From Streptomyces sp. Tue 6430 (GTDB lineage: Bacteria > Actinomycetota > Actinomycetes > Streptomycetales > Streptomycetaceae), in contig JAKGSH010000010.1 of assembly GCA_021568835.1 (NCBI GenBank), positions 5,766,001 through 5,830,000 on the forward strand: a stretch of 64,000 nucleotides of DNA. Reading direction: 5' to 3'. Position numbers and translations under genes: made by a program. The first letter of the stretch is position 1; every line of letters begins with the position of its first letter. The notes under the pieces are model-generated. The model saw nothing but the letters and a program-made list of their open reading frames with translations. It searched no databases and was not told the origin of the DNA. This document shows positions 18,988 through 29,461 of this stretch, in pieces.

Positions 18988-20405
18988 GTGTCGTCGATGC
19001 TCGATGTCGTCGTGGTGGGAGCGGGGCCGAACGGCCTGACGGCCGCCGCGGAGCTGGCCCGCCGCGGCTTCTCCGTGGCCCTCTTCGAGGCGAAGGACAC
19101 GGTGGGCGGCGGCGCCCGCACCGAGGAACTCACCCTCCCCGGCTTCCGCCACGACCCGTGCTCCGCCGCACACCCCCTGGGCATCAACTCGCCCGCCTTC
19201 CGCGCCCTGCCCCTGGAGCGGTACGGCCTCGAATGGCTCCACTCCGAACTGGCCATGGCGCACCCCTTCCCCGACGGCAGCGCGGCCGTGCTGTCCCGCT
19301 CGGTCGCCGAGACGGCCGCTTCCTTCGGCCCCCGCGACGCGGGCGCGTACCGCAGGCTGGTCGAGCCGTTCCTGCCCAAGTGGGACGCGCTGGTCCGGGA
19401 CTTCATGTCGCTGCCGCTGACCGCGCTGCCCCGCGATCCCGTCACCCTCGCCCGTTTCGGGCTGGCCGGCCTGCCCCGTCCACCTGGCTGACGCGCCGCT
19501 TCCACGACGAGAAGGCCAAGACTCTCTTCGCCGGACTCGTCGCCCACGTCATGGCCCCCTCGGAGGCTTCGCCACCGGCGCGGTCGGCCTGGTCTTCGCG
19601 CTCGCCGCGCACGCCCGCGGCTGGCCGGTGGCCCGCGGCGGCTCCCAGGCCATCTCGGACGCCCTGGCCGCCTACCTGGAGGACCTCGGCGGCGCCATCC
19701 ACACCGACTACGAGGTCAAGCGCCTCGACGACCTGCCCCCGGCCCGCGCCTACGTCTTCGACACCTCGCCCACCGCCCTGGCCCGCATCGCCGGTCTCGG
19801 CCGCTTCTACGAGCGCTACCGGTACGGCGCCGGCGTCTACAAGATCGACTACGCGCTCGACGGCCCCGTCCCCTGGACCGCCGACGAGGCCCACCGCGCC
19901 ACCACGGTCCAGATCGGCGCGGACAGCGCGGAGATCGGCGCCGCCCTGCGCGCCGCCTCCCGGGAGGGCCGCCCCCGCGGAAACCCTTCATGATCACGGT
20001 GCAGCCCGGTGTCGTGGACCCCACCCGGGCCCCGGCCGGCAAGCAGGTCTTCTGGGCCTACGCCCATGTGCCCAACGGCTGGACCGGCGACCTCACCGAC
20101 ACGATGGAACGCCAGCTGGAGCGCTTCGCACCGGGATTCCGCGACCGCGTCCTGGCCCGCGCGATCGCCGGCCCCGCCGAGCTCGCCGCCCGCAACGCCA
20201 ACTACGTCGGCGGCGACATCGGCACCGGCGCGGCGTCCGGCCTCCAGCTCCTGCTGCGCCCCAGACTCTCCCTGTCCCGTACTCCACCCCGCACCCGGCC
20301 GTCTTCATCTGCTCCTCGGCGACCCCGCCCGGCCCCGGTGTCCACGGCATGTCGGGTCACAACGCGGCCAAGGCGGTCTGGCGCAGGCTGCGGCAGCAGC
20401 CGTAG
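18988..20405 (+). CDS. Phytoene-desaturase-like FAD oxidoreductase, four frame breaks
   Basis: 473 residues after restoring one C in each of four runs: 19474-19477, 19555-19559, 19972-19976 and 20276-20278. The N-terminus is a dinucleotide-binding fold ([20 protein letters not shown]), followed by [20 protein letters not shown]. The C-terminal [17 protein letters not shown] is the second FAD-contact motif of the CrtI/phytoene desaturase-like amine-oxidase group. The substrate is unknown; many actinobacterial members are not in carotenoid clusters, and no crt gene is nearby. GTG start, preceded by GAAGGGG. Confidence 0.8.
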
Positions 20406-20487
20406 CACTGTTGTCACGGCACCGCTGTCACGGCACCGTCGTCACCGCAGCGCAGACCCCGCCTTCGCGGAGAGAGGCCGAGCCGCC

Positions 20488-20997
20488 ATGACCGCTGTCA
20501 CCTTCGTCCGGGGCGACATCACCACGGAGTCCGTGGACGCCGTCGTCAACGCCGCCAACTCCTCGCTGCTCGGCGGCGGCGGGGTCGACGGCGCCATCCA
20601 CCGCCGCGGCGGGCCCGCCGTCCTGGAGGAGTGCCGCAAGCTCCGCGCCGGACATCTGGGCAAGGGACTGCCCACCGGCCGGGCCGTCGCCACCACCGCC
20701 GGCCGGCTTCCCGCCCGCTGGGTGATCCACACGGTCGGCCCCCGCCACAGCGCCGAGGAGGACCGCTCGGAGCTGCTGGCTTCGTGCTACCGGGAGTCGT
20801 TGCGGGTGGCGGACGAACTGGGCGCGCGTACGGTCGCCTTCCCGGCGGTCTCCGCCGGCATCTACGGGTGGCCCGTGCAGGACGCGGCGCGGATCGCGGT
20901 GGAGACGGTGCGGGCGGCACGGACGTCGGTCGAGGAGATTCGTTTCGTGCTCCTCGACGAGCGGGCGTACGAGGCGTTCGCCGCGCAGCTGCGCTGA
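20488..20997 (+). CDS. Macro-domain protein (O-acetyl-ADP-ribose deacetylase type)
   Basis: A 169-residue single macro domain. The ADP-ribose-binding signature is intact: VDAVVNAANSSLLGGGGVDG, AIHRRGGPAV and the phosphate-binding loop FPAVSAGIYGWP. Members remove acetyl or ADP-ribosyl groups using ADP-ribose-derived substrates in the cytoplasm. GGAGAGAGG precedes ATG 20488. It follows the oxidoreductase gene by 82 bases on the same strand. An ADP-ribosylglycohydrolase and a Nudix hydrolase elsewhere in this window (37061-38692) act on the same type of ligand. Confidence 0.9.
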   Translation: MTAVTFVRGDITTESVDAVVNAANSSLLGGGGVDGAIHRRGGPAVLEECRKLRAGHLGKGLPTGRAVATTAGRLPARWVIHTVGPRHSAEEDRSELLASCYRESLRVADELGARTVAFPAVSAGIYGWPVQDAARIAVETVRAARTSVEEIRFVLLDERAYEAFAAQLR

Positions 20998-21056
20998 CGG
21001 AACCGCGATTCGCGGACCCGGACAGGTCCGGCCCGGGTGGGGAGCCCCGGTGCGTC

Positions 21057-21734
21057 CTACTCGCCGATCCGGGTCCGGGCCCACGCCAGCAGCTCGCCGT
21101 CGGCCAGGCTCGCGACCCACAGATCGGCCTTCTCCGCCTCCAGGCCCGGCGGGCACGCTCCGACGCCGAGGACGCGAAGGCCCGCCCGGCGGGCCGACTC
21201 CACGCCGGTGAGCGAGTCCTCCACGGCCAGGGCTTCCCCGGGAGGTACGGCGCACAGCCGCGCGGCCACCCGGTACACGTCGGGTTCCGGCTTCGGCCGT
21301 ACGTCCCCCTCGGCGACCACGACGTGAGCGAAGCAACCGAGGAGACCGGCCCGGTCGAGGCACGATTCCACCACTTCCCGGGGCAGTTGCTGGCCACCGC
21401 GAGGGGGAGGTGGCGAGCGGCCAGCCGGACCAGCGCGGCGGCCCCGGCATGGTGGCGGGATCCTGGTCGACCAGGGCGCTGAAGATGTCGAGGAGCGTAC
21501 CGGTCAGGTCCTCCACGAGGTCCGGTTTCCCGGTTTCCCGGGCCATGAGGGCGCCGCATTCGGTGTAGTGCATGCCCTTGGCGCGGTCGGCGAACCCGGT
21601 CGGCGGGGTGAGGCTGAACGCCCGGAAGGTGGCGTTCCGGGCTTCCTGCCAATGCCGTTCCGTGTCCATCAGGGTTCCGTCGCAGTCGAAGACGATGGCG
21701 GAGGGGACCAGGAGAGGATGCGGTGAGCTGTCAT
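21057..21734 (-). CDS. HAD-superfamily (IA) phosphatase, three frame breaks
   Basis: 226 residues after restoring one base in each of three runs: 21703-21706, 21442-21445 and 21380-21383. Motif I is AIVFDCDGTLMDTERHW (nucleophile Asp and acid/base Asp two residues on), motif II is around LAVASN, and motif III/IV is KPEPDVY...ALAVEDSLTGVESARRAG. This is the beta-phosphoglucomutase/phosphoglycolate phosphatase-like branch. The physiological substrate is unknown. With the first base restored the frame begins at ATG 21734 as MTAHRILSWSPSAIVFD. It is convergent with the macro-domain gene. Confidence 0.82.
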
Positions 21735-22298
21735 GTGGGTGCCGTTCTGGGAGGCTGCGCCGGCCGGTTCGGTGCACGGGTGCAGGCGGGTGCCGGGACA
21801 GGGGTGGTCCACTCGCGGGCATGAGTGGAGACGGGTGATGCCGCACGGCCGCTCGTGGCCGCGTGGCCGTGGCTGAGCGCTCCGTGGGTGCCTCGTGGCG
21901 GGCGCGATGCGGTGATTCCGACCGCGCCGAAAACATCGTGGTCATTACGTTAATTTCGCTTCTGTGATTTCCACAATCACCGATTCGAGTGCATGTGAAT
22001 GCCCCGGCCGAATCCGGTGGAGCCCTGGATGCGGGGGAGAGGGAGAGGCCGGATTGCCCGCAATGGCGTCAAGAGTCCTGGTGAAAGGCCATTCGGGAGC
22101 CGGCGTGATACCGGTCGGCGCGCTTCCCGCGTCCGTCGGCGACGAATCCGCCCGGCAGGGAGGTGCGTTGCGCGCAGTCACCCGTGCGGCGCACACGGCC
22201 CATGAATAATAAGATCTTCGCGCGCTGCGACCCTGCCTCCGGGGTGCTTGAACTTTCCTGTCGTGGCGTTGGCACGTTTGAGCGAAGGTGGAACAGAA
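21735..22298. other. Intergenic region between HAD and TetR genes
   Basis: 564 bases with no convincing frame. An AT-richer patch at 21940-21990 holds a perfect inverted repeat, GTGATT (21964-21969), TCCAC, AATCAC (21975-21980). A short palindrome AAGATCTT lies at 22211-22218. These are the most operator-like sequences near the divergent promoters. Confidence 0.5.
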
Positions 22299-22957
22299 GT
22301 GCAGGAAAGGGCGCGGGAAACCCGCAAAGTGCTGCTGGAATCAGCGGCACACATGTTCGTCGAACGGGGCTATGCGGGAACAAGCGTCAACGGCATAAGC
22401 GATCACTCCGGAAGGACCAGTGGAGCGATCTACTTCCATTACTCCAGCAAGGAGAAACTGGCGTTGGCCGTGGTCCGCGAGCAGTTCGCCACCTGGCCCC
22501 AGCTCGCCGCCGCCTACACCGCGAGCGGTGTTCCCCCGCTGGAGAAACTGGTCGGCCTCAGCCTCCGTGTCGCGCAGTCCCTCAGCGAGGACGTCGTGGC
22601 GCGTGCCGGTGCCCGCCTGTGGGCGGAGCGCCGCGCCATCGAGTCCGCCGTGCCCACGCCGTTCGACGCCTGGTCGGTGGCCGCCACCCGGCTCCTGGCC
22701 CAGGCCCGCGCGAGGGGCGAGCTCGCGGAAGGGTCGAGCCGTCGGCCGCGGCCGCGGCGCTCGTCAGCGCGTTCTTCGGGTTCTGCACCCTGATCGACGA
22801 GATGCCGGGCGGGCGGGGCTGGAGGGAGCGGCTGGAGCAGTGGTGGACCTTGACGCTGCGGTCCCTCCAGGCCGACCCGGACCCGGCCGCCCTCCTGGCC
22901 CGCGTGCGGGCGGGGATCCCCGCGCGGAGGGAGGGCGCGGCCCCGTGCCCCACCTGA
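22299..22957 (+). CDS. TetR regulator of the gamma-butyrolactone receptor (ArpA/ScbR) type, one frame break
   Basis: 219 residues after restoring one G in the run at 22731-22733. The N-terminal QERARETRKVLLESAAHMF and the helix-turn-helix block SGRTSGAIYFHYSSKEKLAL match the ScbR/ArpA group more closely than general TetR proteins. The C-terminal half is a ligand-binding domain with a conserved Trp-rich end (RLEQWWTLTLRSL). GTG 22299 has AAGGTGG 7 bases upstream; a TTG further upstream is less likely. No butyrolactone synthase (afsA/scbA) is in the window, so it is an orphan or pseudo-receptor. Such proteins repress secondary metabolism or morphological genes until a signalling lactone or antibiotic binds. 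Confidence 0.8.
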
Positions 22958-23066
22958 CACGGCCCCTCCGCTGACACGGCCCCTCCGCCCGACGGCGGTG
23001 GGCGGTGGCGCTACGGGTGAGTCGACGAGACCGCGGAGGTCCCGCATCCCCGGCGCCGTACCGCTG

Positions 23067-23510
23067 TCATCGCAGGTGCGGGGGTGTGGTCGCGGAGGGG
23101 ATGGGGGCGTGCGGTGCGTGAGGGAACACGTCCAGCAGGAACGGCTGTACGCCGGCGACGATCATCGCCCCGACGCCGGTGGCCAGAGCGACGGCCACGG
23201 AGGACCACCAGGCCGTGATGAAACCCAGATTGTGGATGTCGACCAGGCGAGCAGGCCTCATGCGGTTCTCCCCGAGTACCGAGGCGTCGGCTCGGAGTCC
23301 GAGTGTCATGGTGAACGCGAGGGCCTGGAACGCGTACAGCAGGGTGTCGGTCCACGATCCCCAATGGGCGGGATCACGTGAGGCGACGGTCTGGAGAACG
23401 GCGGGGACGACCATGACGCCGCACATCCACAGTGCCTTGGTGAGACCGGTCCGACCTCGCAGCAAGGGGAAGAAATAGCCGTACAGCACCCACGAGGCCC
23501 CGCGGGACAT
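23067..23510 (-). CDS. Small integral membrane protein, function unknown
   Basis: 147 residues with about four hydrophobic segments (WVLYGYFFPLL, LWMCGVMVVPAVLQTVA, LLYAFQALAFTMTLGL, FITAWWSSVAVALATGVGAM). ATG 23510; the ribosome binding site is weak. The C-terminus is a Pro/His-rich tail. It is divergent from the beta-galactosidase gene. No family recognised. Confidence 0.6.
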   Translation of the reverse strand: MSRGASWVLYGYFFPLLRGRTGLTKALWMCGVMVVPAVLQTVASRDPAHWGSWTDTLLYAFQALAFTMTLGLRADASVLGENRMRPARLVDIHNLGFITAWWSSVAVALATGVGAMIVAGVQPFLLDVFPHAPHAPIPSATTPPHLR

Positions 23511-23655
23511 CGCCGTCGTCCACGGCGGTCCCGGGAGCCGTGACGGCCGCGTACGTCAAGCGGGCGGTGACCGGAGAGCGGTACGTACGGGACGTCCACC
23601 GACCGCCGGTCACCCACGGTGATCCCCGTCAAGTCGGGTTGCGCCGAGTTGAGTT

Positions 23656-23672
23656 GATATTGAGCCAATATC
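23656..23672. promoter_or_regulatory. Inverted repeat operator candidate upstream of beta-galactosidase
   Basis: GATATTG (23656-23662), AGC, CAATATC (23666-23672): a perfect 7-bp palindrome of low GC, about 100 bases before the beta-galactosidase start and inside the divergent promoter region. A sugar-responsive repressor is the likely ligand (inference). Confidence 0.5.
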
Positions 23673-23770
23673 GGCGCGTCTCTGTTCGGTTTGTCAACAT
23701 CGACGGACAAGATCTGACACACCCTCCGTCCCGTGCAGCCGCACGGTTCGCCCCGAGGAAGGTCGTGGTC

Positions 23771-26700
23771 ATGCCGCACCCGCACGTGTCGTCCATGGAC
23801 CGGCCGGACCGCCCCCCGCGGGTGGTCGTCAGCCGTCGTCGTCTCCTCGAGGGATCGGCCGCCGTCCTCGGCGCGCTCGCCCTCTCCGCCCCCGCCGCCG
23901 ACCGCCGCGCCGCCGCCGCGGAGGCGGCCCCGGAGGCGGCCCCGGAGTGGAACGGCCGGATCGACGTCTTCCGGCTCGGCACCGAACCGCCCCACACCAC
24001 CCTCATGCCGTACGCGGACCTCGCCCAGGCCCTCGCCGCCGACCGCACCCGCTCCCCCTACCGGATCGGCCTGGACGGGACCTGGAAGTTCGCGTACGCC
24101 GACCGCCCCGACGACCGCGACCCCGACTTCCACCGCACCGACCTGGACGACAGCGCCTGGGACACCGTCCCCGTCCCGTCGGTCTGGCAACTGCACGGGT
24201 ACGACCGCCCGATCTACCTCAACATCACCTACCCGTACTGGGGGCCCAACGGCCACGGCGAGAACCCGCAGCCGCCCGCCGCGCCCACCCGCCACAACCC
24301 CGTCGGCCAGTACCGGCGCACCTTCACCGTGCCGGCGAACTGGGCCGGGCGACGGACGTTCCTGCACTTCGAAGGGGTCAAGTCCGCGCACTACGTGTGG
24401 ATCAACGGCCGTCTCGTCGGCTACCACGAGGACTCCTGCACGCCCGCCGAGTACGACATCACCGACCACCTGAAGCCCGGCACCAACCAGATCGCCGTCG
24501 AGGTGTACCGCTACTCCGACGGCGACTGGCTGGAGGACCAGGACATGATCCGGCTGAGCGGCATCTTCCGCTCGGTCCACCTCTTCTCCACCCCGGCCGT
24601 CCACCTGCGCGACTTCAAGCTGGACACCCCGCTCGGCGCCGACCACACCACCGCGGAGCTGGCGGTGACGGCGAGCGTGCGGGACTACGCCGGCGGGTCC
24701 GGCGGGCGGTACACCGTCGACACCATGCTGTACGACGCCGACGGGCACCCCGTCTGGTCCCGGCCGCTGCGGCAGACCGTCGACCTCGACTCCGGTGGCG
24801 AGACGACCGTACGGGCGGCGAGAGCCGTCCCCTCGCCCCGCCTCTGGTCCGCCGAGGACCCCTACCTCCACACCGCCGTCCTGCGCCTGCGCGACCCCGC
24901 CGGAAAGGTGATCGAGACCCTCTCCCACCGGGTCGGCCTGCGCGAGTTCGTCATCGAGGACGGGCTGATGCGCATCAACGGCCGGCCCGTCTCCTTCCGC
25001 GGCACCAACCGGCACGAGATGCACCCCGCCCGCGGCACCGCCCTCACCCGCGCCGACATGGTCGAGGACATCAGGATCATCAAGCGGCTGAACATGAACT
25101 CCGTCCGCACCTCGCACTACCCCAACAACCCGCAGTGGTACGAACTCGCCGACGAGTACGGCCTCTACCTCGTCGACGAGACCAACCTGGAGACCCACGG
25201 CATCCGCGCCGAGTACCCCGGGACCACCCCGACTGGACGGCCGCCTGCGTGGCCCGTGCCCAGAACATGGTCCACCGCGACAAGAACCACGCCTCGGTCG
25301 TCATCTGGTCCCTCGGCAACGAGGCCGGCGGCGGCAGCACCTTCACCGCCATGCACGACTGGATCCGCTCCTACGACCCCACCCGCGTCATCCAGTACGA
25401 GGGCGACGACCGCCCCGGCGTCAGCGACATCCGCTCCGAGATGTACGACAGCCCCCAACGCGTCGAACAGCGCGCGAAGGACACCACCGACACCCGGCCG
25501 TACGTCATGATCGAGTACAGCCACTCGATGGGGAACTCCACCGGGAACTTCAAGAAGTACTGGGACCTCGTCCGCCGCCACGACGTCCTCCAGGGCGGCT
25601 GGATCTGGGACTTCGCCGACCAGTCCCTCAACTGGCCCACACCGGCCCGCACGTTGTTCACCGAGAGCGGTCCCGCCCGGCTCCGCGGTGAACTCATGGC
25701 GGCCGGCGGCACCTTCGACCGCGCCCGGGGTGTCTCCGGAGCCACCGTCTTCGCCCGCGACCCCGGCCTCGACCTCACCGGCTCCCTCACCCTGGAGGCC
25801 TGGGTCACCCCCGCTTCACCGGTTACCACCAGCCGATCATCGCCAAGGGCGACACCCAGTACGCCCTGAAGCAGAACGACCGGACCCTGGAGTTCTTCAT
25901 CCACGGCGGCGGCCGGTGGATCACCGCCGACTGGACCGTCCCCGAGGACTGGACCGGCCGCGAACACCACGTCGCGGGCGTCTTCGACGCGGACGCCGGC
26001 ACCCTCACCCTGTACGTCGACGGCGTGGTACGGGCCACCCGTGCCACCACCCGCCGCCCGGACGTCAACACCGCGCCCCTCGCCCTCGGCAACGACACCG
26101 ACAACCACACCCGCGAGTTCAGCGGCAGCATCCGCCGCGCCCGTGTCCACGCCCGCGCGCTGACCGCGGCCGAGCTCGCCGACGACGACCGGGGTCCCGA
26201 CGACGACGGCGTGCGGTTCTGGTTCGACGCGGCGACCGTCGCCGTCGAGGAGGAGCAGCCGCGCGAGAAGACCTTCCTCGCCTACGGCGGCGACTGGGGC
26301 GACCTGCCCAACGACGGGGCCTTCGTCGCCGACGGCATCGTCACCGCCGACCGCGGCCACACCGGCAAGGCCGCCGAGGTCAAGCGCGTCCACCAGGCCG
26401 TCCAGGTCGCGCCGACACCCGGCGGCGTCCCCGGCGCGGTCACGCTGACCAACGAGCACCTCTTCACCAACCTCCGTGCCTTCGACGGCAGCTGGGCGCT
26501 CGTCACCGACGGCAAGGTCACCCGGAAGGGCAGACTGACGCGTGGTCAGCTCGACGTCCCGCCGCTGACCCGCAAGGACGTCACCGTCCCCCTGAAGCTG
26601 CCCACCGCCCCGGCGCCCGGCAGCGAGCACTTCCTCGAACTGTCCTTCACGCTCCGGGAGTCCACCCCCTGGGCCGAGGCCGGATTCGAGGTGGCGCGGC

Positions 26701-27676
26701 AGCAACTCCCCCTGGACGCGGGCAGTCCGGCCGTCACCCCCGTACCCCTGCGGAACGTGCCCGCCCTCACCCACGAGGCGGGCGACACGACGGTCACCGT
26801 CACCGGCCGGGACTTCTCCGTCACCGTCGACAAGCGCACCGGCGTCATCACCTCCTACGAGGCGGGCGGCGTCCCCTTCTCACCTCGGGTCCCGCGCCCA
26901 ACTTCTGGCGGGCGCCCACCGACAACGACCTGGGGAACGGCCAGCACATCCGCAACCGCACCTGGCGCGACGCGGGCACCCTCCGCACGGTCACCGGGGT
27001 CGGCGTGCGGGCCCTGCGCGACCGGGCCGTGCAGATCGAGGTCACCGGCACCCTGCCGACCACGACCCCGTCGACGTACACCACCACCTACACCGTGTTC
27101 GGGAACGCCGAGATCAAGGTCGACCACACCCTGCGCCCGGGCGCCGCGGACCTGCCGTACATCCCGGAGGTCGGGAGCATCCTGTTCCTGCCGGCCCGCC
27201 TGGAGCACGTGCACTACTACGGCCGCGGCCCCGAGGAGAACCACTGGGACCGCAACGACGGCACCGACGTGGGCCTGTACTCCGGGACGGTGACCGGCCA
27301 GTGGACGCCGTACATCCGGCCGCAGGAGAACGGCAACCGGACCGACGTGCGCTGGATCGCCCTCACCGACCGCCACGGCGCCGGCCTGCTGGCCACCGGC
27401 GAACCCCTGCTGGAGGTCAACGCCTCCCACTTCACGCCCGAGGACCTGTCGGTCGGCGCCCGCCACGACCACCAGCTCACCCCGCGCCCCGAGGTCGTCC
27501 TGCGGCTGGGCCACCGGCAGATGGGCGTCGGCGGTGACAACAGCTGGGGCGCGCACACCCACGACGAGTACAAGCTGCTCGCCGACCGCGACTACGCGTA
27601 CACCTACCGGCTGCGTCCGCTGGGCCGCGTCCGGGACGCCACGGCGGCCTCGCGCCGGCCGACGGCGACGGAGTAG
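23771..27676 (+). CDS. Exported GH2 beta-galactosidase (LacZ type) with inserted LamG domain, three frame breaks
   Basis: About 1,302 residues after restoring one base in the runs at 25220-25222, 25808-25812 and 26873-26876. A Tat signal is visible (SRRRLLE at residues 21-27, then an Ala-rich hydrophobic stretch). The GH2 domains follow: sugar-binding domain from ~75, immunoglobulin-like, TIM barrel with acid/base Glu518 (WSLGNEAGGG) and nucleophile Glu582 (MIEYSHSMGNSTG). A LamG/concanavalin-like domain (~640-807, DRARGVSGATVFARDPGLDL to RARVHARALTAAEL) is inserted before the last LacZ domains (NFWRAPTDNDLGNG and GVGGDNSWG). It should hydrolyse beta-galactosides, probably oligo- or polysaccharide side chains outside the cell. 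ATG 23771 has GAGGAAGG eight bases upstream. Confidence 0.88.
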
Positions 27677-27702
27677 GCGCCGGACCCGCACCCACCGCGG
27701 AC

Positions 27703-27735
27703 AGGGCCCGCCGGCAGCCGTCGCCGACGGGCCCT
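27703..27735 (+). terminator. Hairpin after the beta-galactosidase gene
   Basis: AGGGCCCG (27703-27710) pairs with CGGGCCCT (27728-27735), with an inner CGGC/GCCG pairing. It lies 27 bases past the stop codon. Confidence 0.6.
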
Positions 27736-27750
27736 CCCCGTGGCGGCCCC

Positions 27751-27816
27751 GCAGTGATCCCGCAGTGATCCCGCAGTGATCCGACAGCGATCCGACAGCG
27801 ATCCGACAGCGATCCC
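27751..27816 (+). repeat. Six tandem 11-base repeats upstream of lpdA
   Basis: Units of the form (G/A)CAG(T/C)GATCC(C/G) start at 27751, 27762, 27773, 27784, 27795 and 27806. The first three read GCAGTGATCC and the last three ACAGCGATCC. The 11-base period puts every GATC on one face of the helix. The array ends about 95 bases before the lpdA start. Confidence 0.85.
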
Positions 27817-27911
27817 GGACACACCGAGACGATCTCTGTGGCGGCGGGCGCGGGGGAGCGGAACAATCCCTCACGGAAAGGGTCATGCCGAGCAAGGAAG
27901 AGGAACGTCCC

Positions 27912-29324
27912 ATGGTGGAGCAGGACGAGCACTTCGACGTCGTCGTACTCGGCGCCGGGCCCGGCGGCTACGTCGCCGCGGTGCGCGCCGCCCAGCTGGG
28001 CAAACGCGTCGCCGTCGTGGAGGAGAAGTACTGGGGCGGCGTCTGCCTGAACGTGGGCTGCATCCCGACCAAGGCCCTCCTGCGCAACGCCGAACTCGCG
28101 CACATCTTCACCCGTGAGGCGAAGACGTTCGGGATCAAGGTCGACGGAGAGGTCTCCTTCGACTACGGCGAGGCCTACCGCCGCAGCCGCAAGGTCGCCG
28201 ACGGGCGCGTCAAGGGCGTCCACTTCCTCATGAAGAAGAACAAGATCACCGAGTACGACGGCCGCGGCACCTTCCTCGACCCGCACACGCTCCAGGTGGC
28301 GGGTTACGACGGCGAGACCCGCACCATCGGGTTCACGCACTGCATCATCGCCACCGGCGCCACCCCGAAGCTGCTGCCCGGCACCAAGCGCAGCTCCCGG
28401 GTGGTGACGTACGAGGAGCAGATCCTCGCCGAGGACCTGCCGGGGTCGATCGTCATCGCGGGAGCCGGCGCGATCGGCATCGAGTTCGCCTACGTCCTGC
28501 ACCACTACGGGGTGAAGGTCACGATCGTCGAGTTCCTGGACCGGATGGCGCCGCTGGAGGACGCCGAGGTCTCCGCCGAACTGGCGAAGCAGTACCGCCG
28601 GCTGGGCATCGACGTGCTCACCTCGACGCGCGTCGACGCGATCGACGAGTCCGGTCCGCAGGTCCGGGTCACCGTCACCGGCAAGGACGGCGGCCGGCAG
28701 GTCCTGGAGGCCGACAAGGTCCTCCAGGCCATCGGCTTCGCCCCCAACGTGACCGGTTACGGCCTGGAGAACACCGGCGTGACGGTCACCGAACGCGGCG
28801 CCGTCGACGTGGACGGCCGCTGCCGCACCTCGGTCCCGCACATCTACGCCATCGGTGACGTCACCGCCAAGCTGATGCTCGCGCACGCGGCCGAGGCGAT
28901 GGGCGTCGTCGCCGCCGAGACGATCGCCGGCGCGGAGACCATGGAACTCGACTACGCGATGATCCCCCGCGCCACCTTCTGTCAGCCCCAGATCGCCAGC
29001 TTCGGCCACACCGAGGCCCAGGCCCGTGACCTCGGGTACGACGTCAAGGTCGCCAAGTTCCCCTTCACCGCCAACGGCAAGTCGCACGGACTCGGCGACA
29101 CCACCGGCTTCGTGAAACTGATCAGCGACGCCAAGTACGGCGAGCTGCTCGGCGGCCACCTCATCGGCCCCGACGTCACCGAACTGCTGCCCGAGCTGAC
29201 CCTGGCCCAGCAGTGGGACCTCACCGTCCACGAGGTCGCCCGCAACGTCCACGCCCACCCCACCCTGAGCGAGGCCGTCAAGGAGGCGGTGCACGGCCTG
29301 GCCGGACACATGATCAACATGTGA
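27912..29324 (+). CDS. lpdA: Dihydrolipoyl dehydrogenase (E3)
   Basis: A 470-residue class I pyridine nucleotide-disulfide oxidoreductase. It reoxidises dihydrolipoamide of 2-oxoacid dehydrogenase complexes with NAD+. The FAD site VVVLGAGPGGYVAAVRAAQL, the redox-active disulfide Cys45/Cys50 (GGVCLNVGCIPTK), the NAD site IVIAGAGAIGIEFAYVL, the second FAD motif YAIGDVTAKLMLAHAA and the C-terminal base His in HAHPTLSEAV are all present. ATG 27912 has GAGGAA six bases upstream; ATG 27885 is an in-frame alternative. No E1/E2 genes are adjacent, so it probably serves complexes encoded elsewhere. Confidence 0.92.
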   Translation: MVEQDEHFDVVVLGAGPGGYVAAVRAAQLGKRVAVVEEKYWGGVCLNVGCIPTKALLRNAELAHIFTREAKTFGIKVDGEVSFDYGEAYRRSRKVADGRVKGVHFLMKKNKITEYDGRGTFLDPHTLQVAGYDGETRTIGFTHCIIATGATPKLLPGTKRSSRVVTYEEQILAEDLPGSIVIAGAGAIGIEFAYVLHHYGVKVTIVEFLDRMAPLEDAEVSAELAKQYRRLGIDVLTSTRVDAIDESGPQVRVTVTGKDGGRQVLEADKVLQAIGFAPNVTGYGLENTGVTVTERGAVDVDGRCRTSVPHIYAIGDVTAKLMLAHAAEAMGVVAAETIAGAETMELDYAMIPRATFCQPQIASFGHTEAQARDLGYDVKVAKFPFTANGKSHGLGDTTGFVKLISDAKYGELLGGHLIGPDVTELLPELTLAQQWDLTVHEVARNVHAHPTLSEAVKEAVHGLAGHMINM

Positions 29325-29461
29325 GGAGGGCGGCGGGTCCGTTCACCCGGACGGCCCCGCCGCGCTCGCCCTCGCCGCGGACCCGCGGTGTCCTGGCAAC
29401 CGGCGGACCCGCATCGGCGGACCGCGCCGGCGGACCGCGTCCGCGGACGAGGGAGGGCGCC

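Noticed and set aside
18988..20405. Carotenoid biosynthesis (crtI) assignment for the FAD oxidoreductase
   Set aside because: Only general CrtI-superfamily motifs are present and no other carotenoid gene is nearby.
21001..21040. Hairpin CCGGAC-AG-GTCCGG between the macro-domain and HAD genes as a terminator
   Set aside because: Only a six-base stem with a two-base loop, too short to be convincing in DNA of this GC content.
27751..27816. DnaA-box cluster or replication origin at the 11-base repeats
   Set aside because: Units contain GTGATCC, not the TTGTCCACA-type streptomycete DnaA box; no origin genes nearby.
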